Part shown: one piece after another, positions 17,765 to 26,043 of the stretch
How the letters are laid out: the number at the start of each line of letters is the position of its first letter
Position numbering within the stretch: position 1 is the stretch's first letter
NCBI RefSeq assembly: GCF_021555175.1
Contig: NZ_JAKGRW010000034.1
Location: 1 to 62,213 of the forward strand
From: Nocardioides alcanivorans
GTDB taxonomy: Bacteria; Actinomycetota; Actinomycetes; Propionibacteriales; Nocardioidaceae
Reading direction: 5' to 3'
Length of the DNA stretch: 62,213 nucleotides
Position numbers and translations under genes: made by a program
Notes under the pieces: model-generated
What the model was told of the DNA's origin: nothing
What the model saw: the letters and a program-made list of their open reading frames with translations, nothing else
The model's database searches: none

Positions 17765-19924
17765 TCAGCGCTTGACCTTGCCTGTCTTGGCGCTGGTGCG
17801 GCTCACGGTGGTGAAGTTGGCCCGTTTGCCGGCGACCTTGACCGAGATCTTCTTCTTGGCATCCTTCTTGACCAGCTTGTAGTTGGCCTTGGTGGCGCCC
17901 TTGATCTTCTTGCCGTTGCGCAGCCACTGGTACTTGAGGGTGACCGGCTTCGGCCCCCAGGAGCCCGTCTTCGCCTTCAGCTTCTTGCCGACCTTTGCCT
18001 TGCCCTTGATCTTCGGCTTCGTCGAGGTCAGTACGCCGACGACTGCCGAGGTGGCCGTCGACGTCACGGAGACGTCGTCCGTGCCGGCAAGCTTGCCGGT
18101 GACCTTGATGCTGATCCGCTTGCCCGCCATGGCGTTGCTGACCTTGAGAGTGGTGCCGGTGGCGCCCGCGATCGGGGTGCCGCCGGCCAGCCACTGCTGG
18201 GTGAGCTTGACGCCGTCAGGACCCCAGGCGCCGGTGTCGACGGTCAACGTGGAACCACTCTGCGCCTTGCCGGTGATCATCGGAGTGCCAGGCACGATCT
18301 CGACGACTGGTGCTGCGGCGACGGGCGCGGTCGGAGCCGAGGTACGAGAGACCGTGCTGTAGCCGGCGAGAGTTCCGGTGACGGCGACACTGATCGCCTT
18401 GCCCTGCTGGGCTCCTGTCGGCGTGAAGGTCGGCTCATCGGCACCTTCGATCAGCGCGCCGTCCGCTGCCCACTGGTGGGTGAGCTCCACGCCAACTGGA
18501 CCCCAATCACCTGCGACGGCAGTCAACGGCAGGCCGACCTGGGCAGTGCCGGTGATCGTCGGACGGGTGAAGGTGACCGGCGGATCGCCCGGGGCCGGGG
18601 TGCCACTCCAGTAGTCGCTGAGGATGTCCACGCTCGGTAGGCCGGACTTGGTGCCGATGACGCGTACCTGAAGAAGGGTCAGCTCGTCGGCGATCGCCTC
18701 GGTGATGGTCAGTTCCCGCTCGGTGGCACCCGGGATCGGCACGCCGTTCTTCAACCATTCATAGGTCAGGCTGACGTCGCTGGGGCTCCAGGCGCCGTGC
18801 TGGGCGACTACGGTCCTACCTACGCCGACGGTTCCCTCGATCGTGGGCGTGCTCGGCTTGATCGTGGGCGCCGCACCGAGCTGCACGGTGAAGTTGCGCT
18901 TCATCGGACCACTCGCCGGCCAGTCGAGGGTTGCTGCGTCGGCGAAGGCGTAGGCACCGTCGCCGCTCGGTCCGTCCCAGTACTCCGCGACTCCCGTGCC
19001 GTCGTACTCCGTGGGGGTGAGGACCTGGAACTTGTAGTTGGCCCAACCTTCGACGAAGCGGTACTTGCCGTCAGCGTCGGTCTCGTGGGGACCGGACTGG
19101 ATCGGCATGAACGGAGCTCCGGGATCGGTCTGCACCCAGATGCGGATCGGTGCTTCGACGAGCGGGCTTCCGTCCGTGTCGAGCACGGTGATGACCGCGG
19201 TCTGGAGCTGCTTGAGCTCGATCGCAGGTGCCGTGATGCCTTGGTTCGCGGTGACGGTCACCGGCACCTCTGCGCCGGCGTAGACAGGTCCCTCGATGTC
19301 GTCGCCGTAGGCATTCGCGCTGACGACGTAGCTGCCCGGGATCAGGTTGCCGGTGTGGTCGTAGTCGCGGCTGTCGAAGCTGCCGTCGGCACCAACCGTG
19401 CCGCCGGCCCCGCCTGAGTTCTCCGAATCGCCGATCGAGATGGTGCTGTCCGGGATCGGCTGCCCAGCTTCGTCGGTGACGCTGCCGGTGATCCAGCCGG
19501 TCTCCTCGAACACGATGTCGTTGAGGGTGACGGTGCCACCGCTGACCTCGATCCGTGTGCTGCCGTAGGGGCTCCACTTGTTGTCGTAGTACTCGTAGCC
19601 GAGTTCACCGGGACCCAGCGGGCCCTGGGGGTAGGCGCGCAGCTCGTAGAACCCGTCGCTGAGGCCGTCGAAGCTGAACCGACCACTGGCATCGGAACTG
19701 GTCGACCCCACCGGGTCGGTGAAGAAGTCGTCATCGGCTCGGTACTTCGCCAGATAGAGGTTGGCATCGGGGTGGACCGAGGTGGTGCCCCCCACCTTGG
19801 CCTTCACCAATCCGGTGATCACTCCTGTCTCTGCCGCCTGGGCAGGCGCGAGCACCAGCCCCGACAGGAGCAGGGCGAGCGCAGTGAGTACGACGGTCAA
19901 CAGGCGTTTGGGCGCCACGAGCAT
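17765..19924 (-). CDS. Secreted protein with carboxypeptidase-regulatory-like and four Ig-like repeats
   Basis: A 719-residue exported protein. The signal peptide is LLTVVLTALALLLSGLVLAP with cleavage near AQAAE. Residues about 30-330 hold beta-sandwich units of the carboxypeptidase-regulatory kind (GRFSFDGLSDGFYELRAY, GWITGSVTDEAGQPIPD, TADGKYRF-like). Four tandem units of about 80 residues follow, each with a PxIxGxxxVG start, WxPxxVxLxxxW and a VTGxLAG-like end. The last unit is extremely lysine-rich. The ATG at 19924 has GGGGAGGAAG six bases upstream, so a longer open frame before it is ignored. No catalytic residues are visible; it is likely a surface or matrix protein. Confidence 0.82.
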   Translation of the reverse strand: MLVAPKRLLTVVLTALALLLSGLVLAPAQAAETGVITGLVKAKVGGTTSVHPDANLYLAKYRADDDFFTDPVGSTSSDASGRFSFDGLSDGFYELRAYPQGPLGPGELGYEYYDNKWSPYGSTRIEVSGGTVTLNDIVFEETGWITGSVTDEAGQPIPDSTISIGDSENSGGAGGTVGADGSFDSRDYDHTGNLIPGSYVVSANAYGDDIEGPVYAGAEVPVTVTANQGITAPAIELKQLQTAVITVLDTDGSPLVEAPIRIWVQTDPGAPFMPIQSGPHETDADGKYRFVEGWANYKFQVLTPTEYDGTGVAEYWDGPSGDGAYAFADAATLDWPASGPMKRNFTVQLGAAPTIKPSTPTIEGTVGVGRTVVAQHGAWSPSDVSLTYEWLKNGVPIPGATERELTITEAIADELTLLQVRVIGTKSGLPSVDILSDYWSGTPAPGDPPVTFTRPTITGTAQVGLPLTAVAGDWGPVGVELTHQWAADGALIEGADEPTFTPTGAQQGKAISVAVTGTLAGYSTVSRTSAPTAPVAAAPVVEIVPGTPMITGKAQSGSTLTVDTGAWGPDGVKLTQQWLAGGTPIAGATGTTLKVSNAMAGKRISIKVTGKLAGTDDVSVTSTATSAVVGVLTSTKPKIKGKAKVGKKLKAKTGSWGPKPVTLKYQWLRNGKKIKGATKANYKLVKKDAKKKISVKVAGKRANFTTVSRTSAKTGKVKR

Positions 19925-20021
19925 GTTGCTTCCTCCCCGAGTTGCCCCACCTGTTGGGACATCACCGGCGACGCATCTACCCGTCGTGCGGTTGAACCAA
20001 ACGTGATGTTCGTTCAAACGG

Positions 20022-20456
20022 TCATGGCTCCTGGTTCGCGAACGCGTGGTGTCCGACCGTTGGCTGCGCCTGATCAGGGTCGCGGGTGAGGAGATCCACG
20101 GCGATCCTGGCGGTCTTCGAGCGCGACGGCTCGGTTCCGATCTGCTTCGCACTGATGACCGCCACCATGGCACCAGCGATGTCGCGGACCTTGACGTTGT
20201 GGTCCTGGGACAAGCGTTTCAGCACAGCGAAGGCGGCTTCGGAGTCGATCCGGAACCGCGCCATCAGCATGCCCTTGGCCTGGTCGATCGTGGGCTGACT
20301 CGCCAGGGCACGGCGAAGGTGGTCCACCTCTGATCGCAGCAGCGCGACTTCCTCGGCTCCGCCGGTCGCAGGCACTTCGTTGGGGAACTCGTCCGGCGCA
20401 ACAGGGTGCCACTGCTCGAGGCGCGTGAATGGTTCGGGCGACGATTCGTCGCTCAT
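20022..20456 (-). CDS. ANTAR-domain protein
   Basis: A 144-residue cytoplasmic protein. The N-terminal 35 residues are low in structure, a short coiled coil follows (EEVALLRSEVDHLRRALAS), and residues about 55-110 form an ANTAR domain (TIDQAKGMLMARFRIDS, AFAVLKRLSQDHNVKVRDIA). ANTAR domains bind paired RNA hairpins and prevent transcription termination. No PAS or GAF sensor is attached, so it may answer a partner; the neighbouring GAF-ANTAR gene is an obvious candidate. A TATAAC-like -10 sequence lies on this strand near 20527-20532. Confidence 0.85.
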   Translation of the reverse strand: MSDESSPEPFTRLEQWHPVAPDEFPNEVPATGGAEEVALLRSEVDHLRRALASQPTIDQAKGMLMARFRIDSEAAFAVLKRLSQDHNVKVRDIAGAMVAVISAKQIGTEPSRSKTARIAVDLLTRDPDQAQPTVGHHAFANQEP

Positions 20457-20618
20457 CTGATTCCTTGTCGGGGTCAGCCTGATGCATCTCTGAGGATGCA
20501 GGCTGTCTTCCCAACCTTCGGCACAGGTTATACGGATCTCGCACCGACTCGAACGAGACCCCCGCCCCTGTGCGGCAGGTGCTTCCGCAGGCCTTCGCCG
20601 GACCTGTGCGCTGGACCG

Positions 20619-21358
20619 TCAGCCCTCCGCTGCGGTACGTCGTGTGCCGGTACGGGTGACCAGATCCTCGGCGACCGTCCGCAACTTCTTGTTGTTGTTC
20701 TGTGAGTGGGCGCGCAGCAGTGCGAAGGCTTCCTCGGGTCCGCATCGCTGCTGCCCCATCACGATGCCGATCGCTTGGTCGATGACCGACCGGAAGGTGA
20801 GCGCACGCTCCAACTGCGCGGCTGTCTCGTCGCTGCGGATCTGTCGGATGGCCAGAAACAATGCGGTCGCCGCTTGTGCGGCGAGCAGTTCAGCCAGGCT
20901 GCGGGTCGAGTCCGTGAAGTCGTGCGGGGCATCGAAGCTGTAGAAGTTCATCGCCCCTATCGATCTGCCCTTGACGATCAGGGGAGGCTCAGTGACGACC
21001 TGAGTCCCTGTCGGCGGGCCTCGGCCAAGAACGCCGGCCAGCGGGCCGCAGCCCCGATCTCCGCGAGGTCGACGACTTCCGCCGCACGCATTGCGTGCAA
21101 GCAGGGTCCCTCATCGAGCCTGTACTGCGCGTCGTCCAACGCGCTCGCGCGGTCGTCGCTCGATGCGACGGTGAGGGGCACACCTTGGTCTTCGGTCGTG
21201 ATCCCGCACGACATCGACTCATCGATCAGGTCGGTCGTGGCCATCGCCAGTTCCCGGAGGAACCCCTCGATACCTTCGGTGGCGAGAAGCAGTGTCTGCA
21301 GGACGCTGAAGGGCTTGACGTTGTCGTGAACAGATGCCTGTTGCTCAGCCGAAACCAT
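20619..21358 (-). CDS. GAF-ANTAR regulator (one frameshift)
   Basis: After repair the product has 246 residues: a GAF domain (residues about 20-165; LATEGIEGFLRELAMATTD, DEGPCLHAMRAAEVV, then LIVKGRSIGAMNFYSF) followed by an ANTAR domain (SVIDQAIGIVMGQQRC, AFALLRAHSQNNNKKL). The frame breaks at 20981-20984, where a run of four G on the plus strand should be five. The ATG at 21358 is preferred because GGAGG lies five bases before it. GAF-ANTAR proteins sense small ligands and act as RNA-binding antiterminators. It lies on the same strand as the other ANTAR gene, 162 nt upstream of it. Confidence 0.85.
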
Positions 21359-21546
21359 GCCTGCCTCCATCCCTGCAGAGTCTGTGGTCGTCGCTAGGTT
21401 ACGCCGCCGTCGCATCTCGGGCCGGACGACCTGACTGCTCGTCTCGTCGTTTGCGCAACCGGGGAGCCGAGACTACGTTGACGTTGTCGGTTGGGCCCAC
21501 AGCCGTCGCACGAAGTCGTGCGACTGGTCTGCTGATGGGGTCTTCG

Positions 21547-21804
21547 ATGAACGTTCCCGACTCGTTTCCCCGCGATCTCCGTCAGGTGCGAGAGCCGGCG
21601 CGGCCCCTCGCCATCGGCGATGCGACTGTCGAGCCCGGCCTGAGGATGATCCCACGGGAGGCCGAGCGGCGTCGCCGCGACCAGGTGGTGGCGATTCTCG
21701 CCTCTGCCCTGGGCAGGGATCCGGAGCGAGACGCCCGTTGCCGCGAGTCGCTGGAGGCGCTCGGCCACGTGGAGCAGGCGGCCACTGGCACGGCTCCTGA
21801 GTGA
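21547..21804 (+). CDS. Small hypothetical protein
   Basis: A possible 85-residue product, MNVPDSFPRDLRQVREPARP at its start, then RREAERRRRDQVVAILASAL-type charged helical sequence (EAERRRRDQVVAILASAL). GC at third positions is coding-like, but no family is recognised and there is no strong ribosome site; a second ATG lies 12 bases earlier. It stands alone between a divergent GAF-ANTAR gene and an SRPBCC gene. It could be spurious; if so, 21359-21874 is gene-free. Confidence 0.4.
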   Translation: MNVPDSFPRDLRQVREPARPLAIGDATVEPGLRMIPREAERRRRDQVVAILASALGRDPERDARCRESLEALGHVEQAATGTAPE

Positions 21805-21862
21805 GCGATGCACCGACGCCTCCGGGTGCCTGCGAGGGACGACCGATCCGTGACGCCTGATC

Positions 21863-21868
21863 TATTCT
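21863..21868 (+). promoter_or_regulatory. -10 box of a leaderless promoter
   Basis: TATTCT ends six bases before the ATG of the SRPBCC gene and no Shine-Dalgarno sequence is present, so transcription probably begins at the start codon. Boxes of the same kind precede the genes at 23635, 28463, 34165 (minus), 43066, 48009, 51896, 54197 (minus), 54819 and 55528. Confidence 0.55.
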
Positions 21869-21874
21869 GGCCCG

Positions 21875-22390
21875 ATGGCAGAGACTGACGGCCCGAACGA
21901 GCACGCTGACGAACGCATCGCCGTCGACCGGGTGGTCCCGGCTGCACCTGAGGAGATCTTCGCGGTGTTGGCCGATCCCTGGGGCCATGTCGACATCGAC
22001 GCCTCGGGGATGTTGATGGCTGCGACGGGCGACACGGTGAGTGCGGTGGGCGACTCGTTCGTCGTACACATGGACCGCGAGGCGCTGGGTGACGTCCCGA
22101 TGGGGGAGTACGACGTCGAGGTGGTCATCGAGGTGCTCGAACCGGGGCACGAGATCGCCTGGAGCATCGTCGGCACGGTGAAGCCGCCGATCGGTCATCG
22201 TTACGGCTACCGCCTGACCGCGATCGAACCCGCGGAGGACGGCAGCGCCCGGACGCTCGTCACCAGCTACTACGACTGGTCGACAGCGCTTGCTGAGTGG
22301 AAGGCGATCTTCCCGGTCATCTCCGAGCAGCACCTCAAGGGCACCCTCGGCATCCTTGCCCGCACGGTGGCGCGACGCCGGCGGGGCTGA
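21875..22390 (+). CDS. SRPBCC-family protein
   Basis: A 171-residue protein with a START/Bet v1-like layout: ERIAVDRVVPAAPEEIFAVLADP opens the first beta strand and helix pair, EYDVEVVIEVLEPGHEIAW lies mid-barrel, and a long C-terminal helix ends ILARTVARRRRG. These proteins hold hydrophobic ligands in a cavity; no catalytic site can be named. Probably translated from a leaderless mRNA. It stands alone, convergent with the DapB-like gene. Confidence 0.8.
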   Translation: MAETDGPNEHADERIAVDRVVPAAPEEIFAVLADPWGHVDIDASGMLMAATGDTVSAVGDSFVVHMDREALGDVPMGEYDVEVVIEVLEPGHEIAWSIVGTVKPPIGHRYGYRLTAIEPAEDGSARTLVTSYYDWSTALAEWKAIFPVISEQHLKGTLGILARTVARRRRG

Positions 22391-22432
22391 CCGCCCTCGG
22401 GCAGCGGTCTTGCCGTCCCCTCACACGGATCG

Positions 22433-23511
22433 TCAAGCGGGCTTCTGGCCGAGCTTGCCGACCGCAGGGCGCATGGGCACGTCGAGGGCGTCGTACAGCC
22501 CGGGGGCGGCATCGACCAGCCAGTCGATGGCGCTCACCAGACGACCCACCGCCGTGGCGTTCCCGCCGCCGGAACGGTTGCCCACGTGGTCCGTTGCCTC
22601 GATGTTGACCTCGATGCGTGGGTCGCCCTCGATGATCACCCGGTGGGCGCCGTCGCCGTCCGGTGGGGTCGGCCAGTCGGGCGCGCAGGAGGGTGGATCC
22701 GGGTGACGTGCTCGACGACGATGCGAGGCTCGCCGTCGACGATGCCCTGCACCTCGAAACGCACCGCTCCCTGAGTGCCGGCCTCGAAGTCACCCATCGA
22801 CTTGGTGCTGACGGTCTTCTCAAGCGGGCGACGGTCCACCGTCTCGCGGATCTCGTCGAGTTCGGCACCGAGGGCCCGAGCCATCAGCCGGATCTGCCCG
22901 CCCCAGACCATCGTCGGGACGGTCGGCGCGGTCATCGGCGGGTCGTAGCTCATCGGCTCACCCATGCCGACCAGGTAACGGACCGAGTCGGGCTGGTCGT
23001 AGGTGCTGTAGTCGAAGATCTCCTGGCAGCGGATGACGTCGACCGTGGTGCCGAGGCCGCTGATCATCAGCGGGAGAACGTCGTTGCCCCACCCGGGATC
23101 GATGCCGGAGACGAACAGTGAGCCGCCTCCCTCAGCGATCGCCTTCAGCACCGGATCGCGGACTTCCGGCGGGGCGTTGCGCTGGTCGTAGAGCGCGTAG
23201 AGGGACGGCGTCACGACGACGGCGCCACCCCGGATCGCGCGGTTGATGTCGGCGAGCGCCTCGTCCGGTCGGATCTCCCCCGAAGCGGCATAGACGACCG
23301 CTCCCGGGCGAGCGGCCAGCACGGCGTCGACATCGTCGGTGGCGGCGACGCCGAGGTGGGTGTCGAGTTCGGCGAGTTCGCCGGCGTCACGTCCGACCTT
23401 GTCGGGATTGGCGACGACGACCGCCGACAGGGTCAGGGCGGGATGGGCGACGACGGCACGGATGGCGGCGCGGCCGACGTTTCCGGTGCCCCAGACAATC
23501 GTGGAGATCAT
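22433..23511 (-). CDS. DapB-like NAD(P)-dependent dehydrogenase (one frameshift)
   Basis: Rossmann-fold oxidoreductase of the dihydrodipicolinate-reductase-like/diaminopentanoate-dehydrogenase-like group, 359 residues after repair. The cofactor motif is WGTGNVGRAAIRAVV at the N-terminus; GKVGRDAGELAEL-type spacing, SGIDPGWGNDVLPL and IFDYSTYDQPDSVRYL are family-like. The frame breaks at 22691-22693 (a G-run one base short on the plus strand), after which the C-terminus reads IIEGDPRIEVNIEATDHVGN. A paralogue lies at 26394-27470. Substrate unknown; actinobacterial members are often near lipid or steroid genes, and crotonase and SDR neighbours here fit. Confidence 0.8.
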
Positions 23512-23634
23512 GGCGTGATCCTAGTCACATGAGTGGAACGTGTTCTAGAGCTGCGAACGATCCACTTGCTGCACCGGTGCTGCTGGTCGGGCGCGCCCAC
23601 GACCGCCGTTCGGCTCCGCATAGCGTGTGCACCC

Positions 23635-24378
23635 ATGAGCTCACTGCGCATCGTCGACCGTGACCACGTCCGCATCCTCACCCTGCACCGCCCCGAACGT
23701 CGCAACGCGATCGACCAGGCGCTGGCCGAGGAACTGTCCGCTGCATTCGACGCGATCGAGTCCGAGCGCAACGTGCGGGCCGTCGTACTCACCGGCGGTC
23801 CCGACTACTTCTGTGCGGGGACCGATCTGACCTCGACCGCACCACCCGCGACGGAGGGCGGACCCTACGGGTTCCTGGCGCGGGTGCGACGTACGCCGCT
23901 GATCGCCGCCGTGGAGGGGTTTGCCTTCGGTGGTGGCTTCGAGTGCGTCCTCGCCAGTGATCTGGTCGTGGCTGCTCGCGACGCCCGGTTCGGTGCTCCC
24001 GAGGTCAAACGGGGGTTGGTCGCCAACACCGGCGCGCTCTTCCGTGGCCCCGGCCGGCTGCCGGTGAACGTGGCCACCGAGATGCTCGTGACCGGGGACC
24101 CGATCGGCGCCGAGCGCGCTCACGACGTCGGCTTCGTCAACGTGCTCACCGAAGCTGGCGGCGCACTGCAGGGGGCGCTTGACCTCGCTGCGCGGATCGT
24201 GGTCAACAGCCCCGATGCGGTGGCCATCTCGCTCGGCGCGATCGCGACGGAGGCTGCTGAGCGGGAGGTGCGCGGATGGGAGTTGACTCGCTCTGCCGAC
24301 GGCGAGATCGCCGGCTCGCCGGATCGACATGAGGGGGTCACTGCCTTCTTGGAGAAGCGGCTGCCGCAGTGGGGCTGA
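23635..24378 (+). CDS. Enoyl-CoA hydratase/isomerase family protein
   Basis: A 247-residue crotonase. RPERRNAIDQALAEEL, GGPDYFCAGTDL and EGFAFGGGFECVLASDLVVA give the CoA pocket and oxyanion hole. The loop normally reading GxxPxxGG is GLVANTGALFRGP. The ATG at 23635 is preceded at eight bases by TAGCGT, so it is likely nearly leaderless; the earlier in-frame region is divergent-promoter DNA shared with the DapB-like gene. Confidence 0.9.
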   Translation: MSSLRIVDRDHVRILTLHRPERRNAIDQALAEELSAAFDAIESERNVRAVVLTGGPDYFCAGTDLTSTAPPATEGGPYGFLARVRRTPLIAAVEGFAFGGGFECVLASDLVVAARDARFGAPEVKRGLVANTGALFRGPGRLPVNVATEMLVTGDPIGAERAHDVGFVNVLTEAGGALQGALDLAARIVVNSPDAVAISLGAIATEAAEREVRGWELTRSADGEIAGSPDRHEGVTAFLEKRLPQWG

Positions 24379-24408
24379 GCCCGGCTCGCGCCTCGGCCGG
24401 TGGTTGGA

Positions 24409-24657
24409 CTACGGGGAGCCGAAGAGCGAGACGTGGCGCAGGGCGAGCTCGAGGGTGGCGGCACGGTCGGCAAGGGGGTGCCCGAGGAGCTCCTCGGCCC
24501 GCGCCAGTCTGTATCGCACGGTGTTCTTGTGCACGAAGAGTTGGGCCGCGGCAGCTTCGACGTTCATCCGATTCGTGAGATGGGCCAGCACGGTCTCCCG
24601 CAGTTGGGTGAGGAACTTGTCGTCGCCCATGAGGGGGCCGATCTCGCGGCGGACCAT
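24409..24657 (-). pseudogene. Orphan C-terminal HTH fragment of a PucR/CdaR regulator
   Basis: Only the C-terminal DNA-binding part of a PucR/CdaR-type regulator is present: LRETVLAHLTNRMNVEAAAA, QLFVHKNTVRYRLARAEELL, ending RHVSLFGSP. In-frame sequence continues upstream to about 24708 (LPRRTLLHRM) but no sensor or GGDEF-like domain is found before the promoter of the next gene. Full-length relatives exceed 350 residues. It is either a decayed gene or a stand-alone HTH protein. It lies beside the divergent decarboxylase-like gene, which it could once have regulated. Confidence 0.6.
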
Positions 24658-24771
24658 CCGGTGCAGCAGCGTGCGACGGGGAAGCGGCTGACTGCCTTCG
24701 CGGCGCGACCGCGCTGGTCGGCTCTGCCGGGGATCTTCTGGTCGGCGCTACGGGGCTGATCCCTTCACCGA

Positions 24772-24801
24772 GTGACACCGGAACGGTTTGGGATATATGA
24801 T
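24772..24801 (+). promoter_or_regulatory. Sigma-70-type promoter of the decarboxylase-like operon
   Basis: GTGACA at 24772-24777 and TATGAT at 24796-24801 are separated by 18 bp, close to the housekeeping consensus. The expected start point lies near 24808, leaving a leader of about 43 nt with AAGGAG before the ATG at 24851. Confidence 0.65.
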
Positions 24802-24803
24802 CT

Positions 24804-24825
24804 ACACTTCATCGTTCGATGGTGT
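24804..24825 (+). promoter_or_regulatory. Inverted repeat at the transcription start (putative operator)
   Basis: CATCG-TT-CGATG at 24810-24821 is flanked by ACAC (24804-24807) and GTGT (24822-24825), giving a nearly symmetric 22-bp element immediately after the -10 box. The position suits a repressor of the TetR or GntR type. Confidence 0.45.
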
Positions 24826-24850
24826 CGCCTCGCTATCCCAAGGAGTCCGG

Positions 24851-25594
24851 ATGAGCAGTGCGTTGGTCAAGGGTCGCAAGTTCGCCCTGGTCCTGCCCTC
24901 CACCAACACGTCGGTGGAGCGCGAGTTCCACCACCTCCGGCCGCAGGACTGCTCCTGGCACACGGGTCGGATCATGATCAAGGCGCCGGCCCTCGACTCG
25001 GCCGATGCCTTCGGTGCCTTTCGGGAGTGTCTCAACGAGGCGCTGCCGGACGCGTTGGAGGTCGTGATGACCTGCAAGCCCGACTACATCGTGATGGGCA
25101 TGTCCGCGGAGACCTTCTGGGGCGGAGTGAAGGGCAATGCAGCGTTCGAGCAAGGCGTGCGTGACCTGACCGGGCTCGAGGTCACCACCGGAGCAACTGC
25201 GGCAGGCGAGGCGTTGAAGGCCTTCGGTGCCCAGCGCATCGGCATCGTCACGCCGTACCAGCCGGTGGGAGACGAGCAGGTGGTCGCTTACTTCACCGAG
25301 CTCGGTCACGACGTGGCTGCGATCAAGGGCCTCTGTTCGGAGTCGGCCACCTCCATCGCTGACGAGACCCCGCAGACCCTCCGCGAGGCGTTCCTCGCGG
25401 TCGACGGTCCGGACGTCGATGCGCTGATCCAGTGCGGTACCAACCTGGAGTGCATCGCCGTGGCGGCCGAGCTCGAGAAGGAGCTCGGCAAGCCGGTGAT
25501 CGCGATCAACCTCGCCACGATGTGGCACGCCTTCCGGGTCAACGGGATCGACGACCGGCTGGCCGGTCATGGCTCGCTGCTCGAACTCCACTGA
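24851..25594 (+). CDS. Asp/Glu racemase-superfamily protein, arylmalonate decarboxylase/maleate isomerase-like
   Basis: A 247-residue protein. The N-terminus (FALVLPSTNTSVEREFHHL) is typical of maleate isomerase-like members. The first active-site loop reads VMGMSAETFWGG, with Gly where two-cysteine racemases and maleate isomerases carry Cys; the second loop reads IQCGTNLEC and has the catalytic Cys. One-cysteine geometry is that of arylmalonate decarboxylase. The reaction could therefore be cofactor-free decarboxylation or isomerisation of a small diacid; I cannot choose. AAGGAG precedes the ATG, and a Dabb-domain gene follows after 25 nt, so the two form an operon. Confidence 0.8.
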   Translation: MSSALVKGRKFALVLPSTNTSVEREFHHLRPQDCSWHTGRIMIKAPALDSADAFGAFRECLNEALPDALEVVMTCKPDYIVMGMSAETFWGGVKGNAAFEQGVRDLTGLEVTTGATAAGEALKAFGAQRIGIVTPYQPVGDEQVVAYFTELGHDVAAIKGLCSESATSIADETPQTLREAFLAVDGPDVDALIQCGTNLECIAVAAELEKELGKPVIAINLATMWHAFRVNGIDDRLAGHGSLLELH

Positions 25595-25619
25595 CCCACC
25601 TGAGAGAAAGAGACAACGG

Positions 25620-25937
25620 ATGTTCAACCACGTTGGTCACCTCACGCTCGTGCCCGAAGCCGGCGACGCCCAGATCGAGGCGATCCTGAGCGGGCTGCTC
25701 GCACTGCCCGACCAGGTCGATGGGCTCGTCGAGGCACATGTGGTGCGCGACGCCGGGCTCGCCGACGGCAATGCCACCCTGCGCTTCCACATGCGCTTCG
25801 TGTCCCAGGAGGCATGGCAGGGTTACAAGACCCACCCAGCCCATGTCTCGGTGATCTCCACGCACATCGGCCCGGTGCTGGGCTCCAAGGCATTCGTCCA
25901 GTACGACGACGCCGACGTACGCAGCGCCGGCGTCTGA
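25620..25937 (+). CDS. Dabb (stress-responsive A/B barrel) domain protein
   Basis: A 105-residue single-domain protein. FNHVGHLTLVPEA, then FHMRFVSQEAWQGYKTHPAH and SKAFVQYDD correspond to the strands of a dimeric ferredoxin-like barrel. Such proteins act in catabolic or polyketide pathways as small cyclases, decarboxylases or binding proteins. GAGAGAAAG lies eight bases before the ATG. Being in an operon with the decarboxylase-like gene suggests they handle the same metabolite. Confidence 0.82.
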   Translation: MFNHVGHLTLVPEAGDAQIEAILSGLLALPDQVDGLVEAHVVRDAGLADGNATLRFHMRFVSQEAWQGYKTHPAHVSVISTHIGPVLGSKAFVQYDDADVRSAGV

Positions 25938-25989
25938 GCGCTCTCGGCCACGATTCGCGCGCTCTCGGTGGGGATGGGGGCGCTCTCGG
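25938..25989 (+). repeat. Three direct repeats of GCGCTCTCGG with exact 21-bp period
   Basis: Identical 10-bp units start at 25938, 25959 and 25980; the 11 bp between units are unrelated. The third overlaps the -35 region expected for a TACGTT -10 box at 26004-26009, which lies upstream of the amphi-Trp gene. The two-helical-turn period places all copies on one face of DNA. Confidence 0.75.
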
Positions 25990-26043
25990 CTTGCGGAGAT
26001 CGCTACGTTGTCGACACACATCCCAGCTGACAGAGGAGACACC

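Noticed and set aside
25938..25989. CRISPR-like or microsatellite array
   Set aside because: Only 10 bases are conserved, with 11-base gaps and three copies; a phased binding-site array is a better reading.
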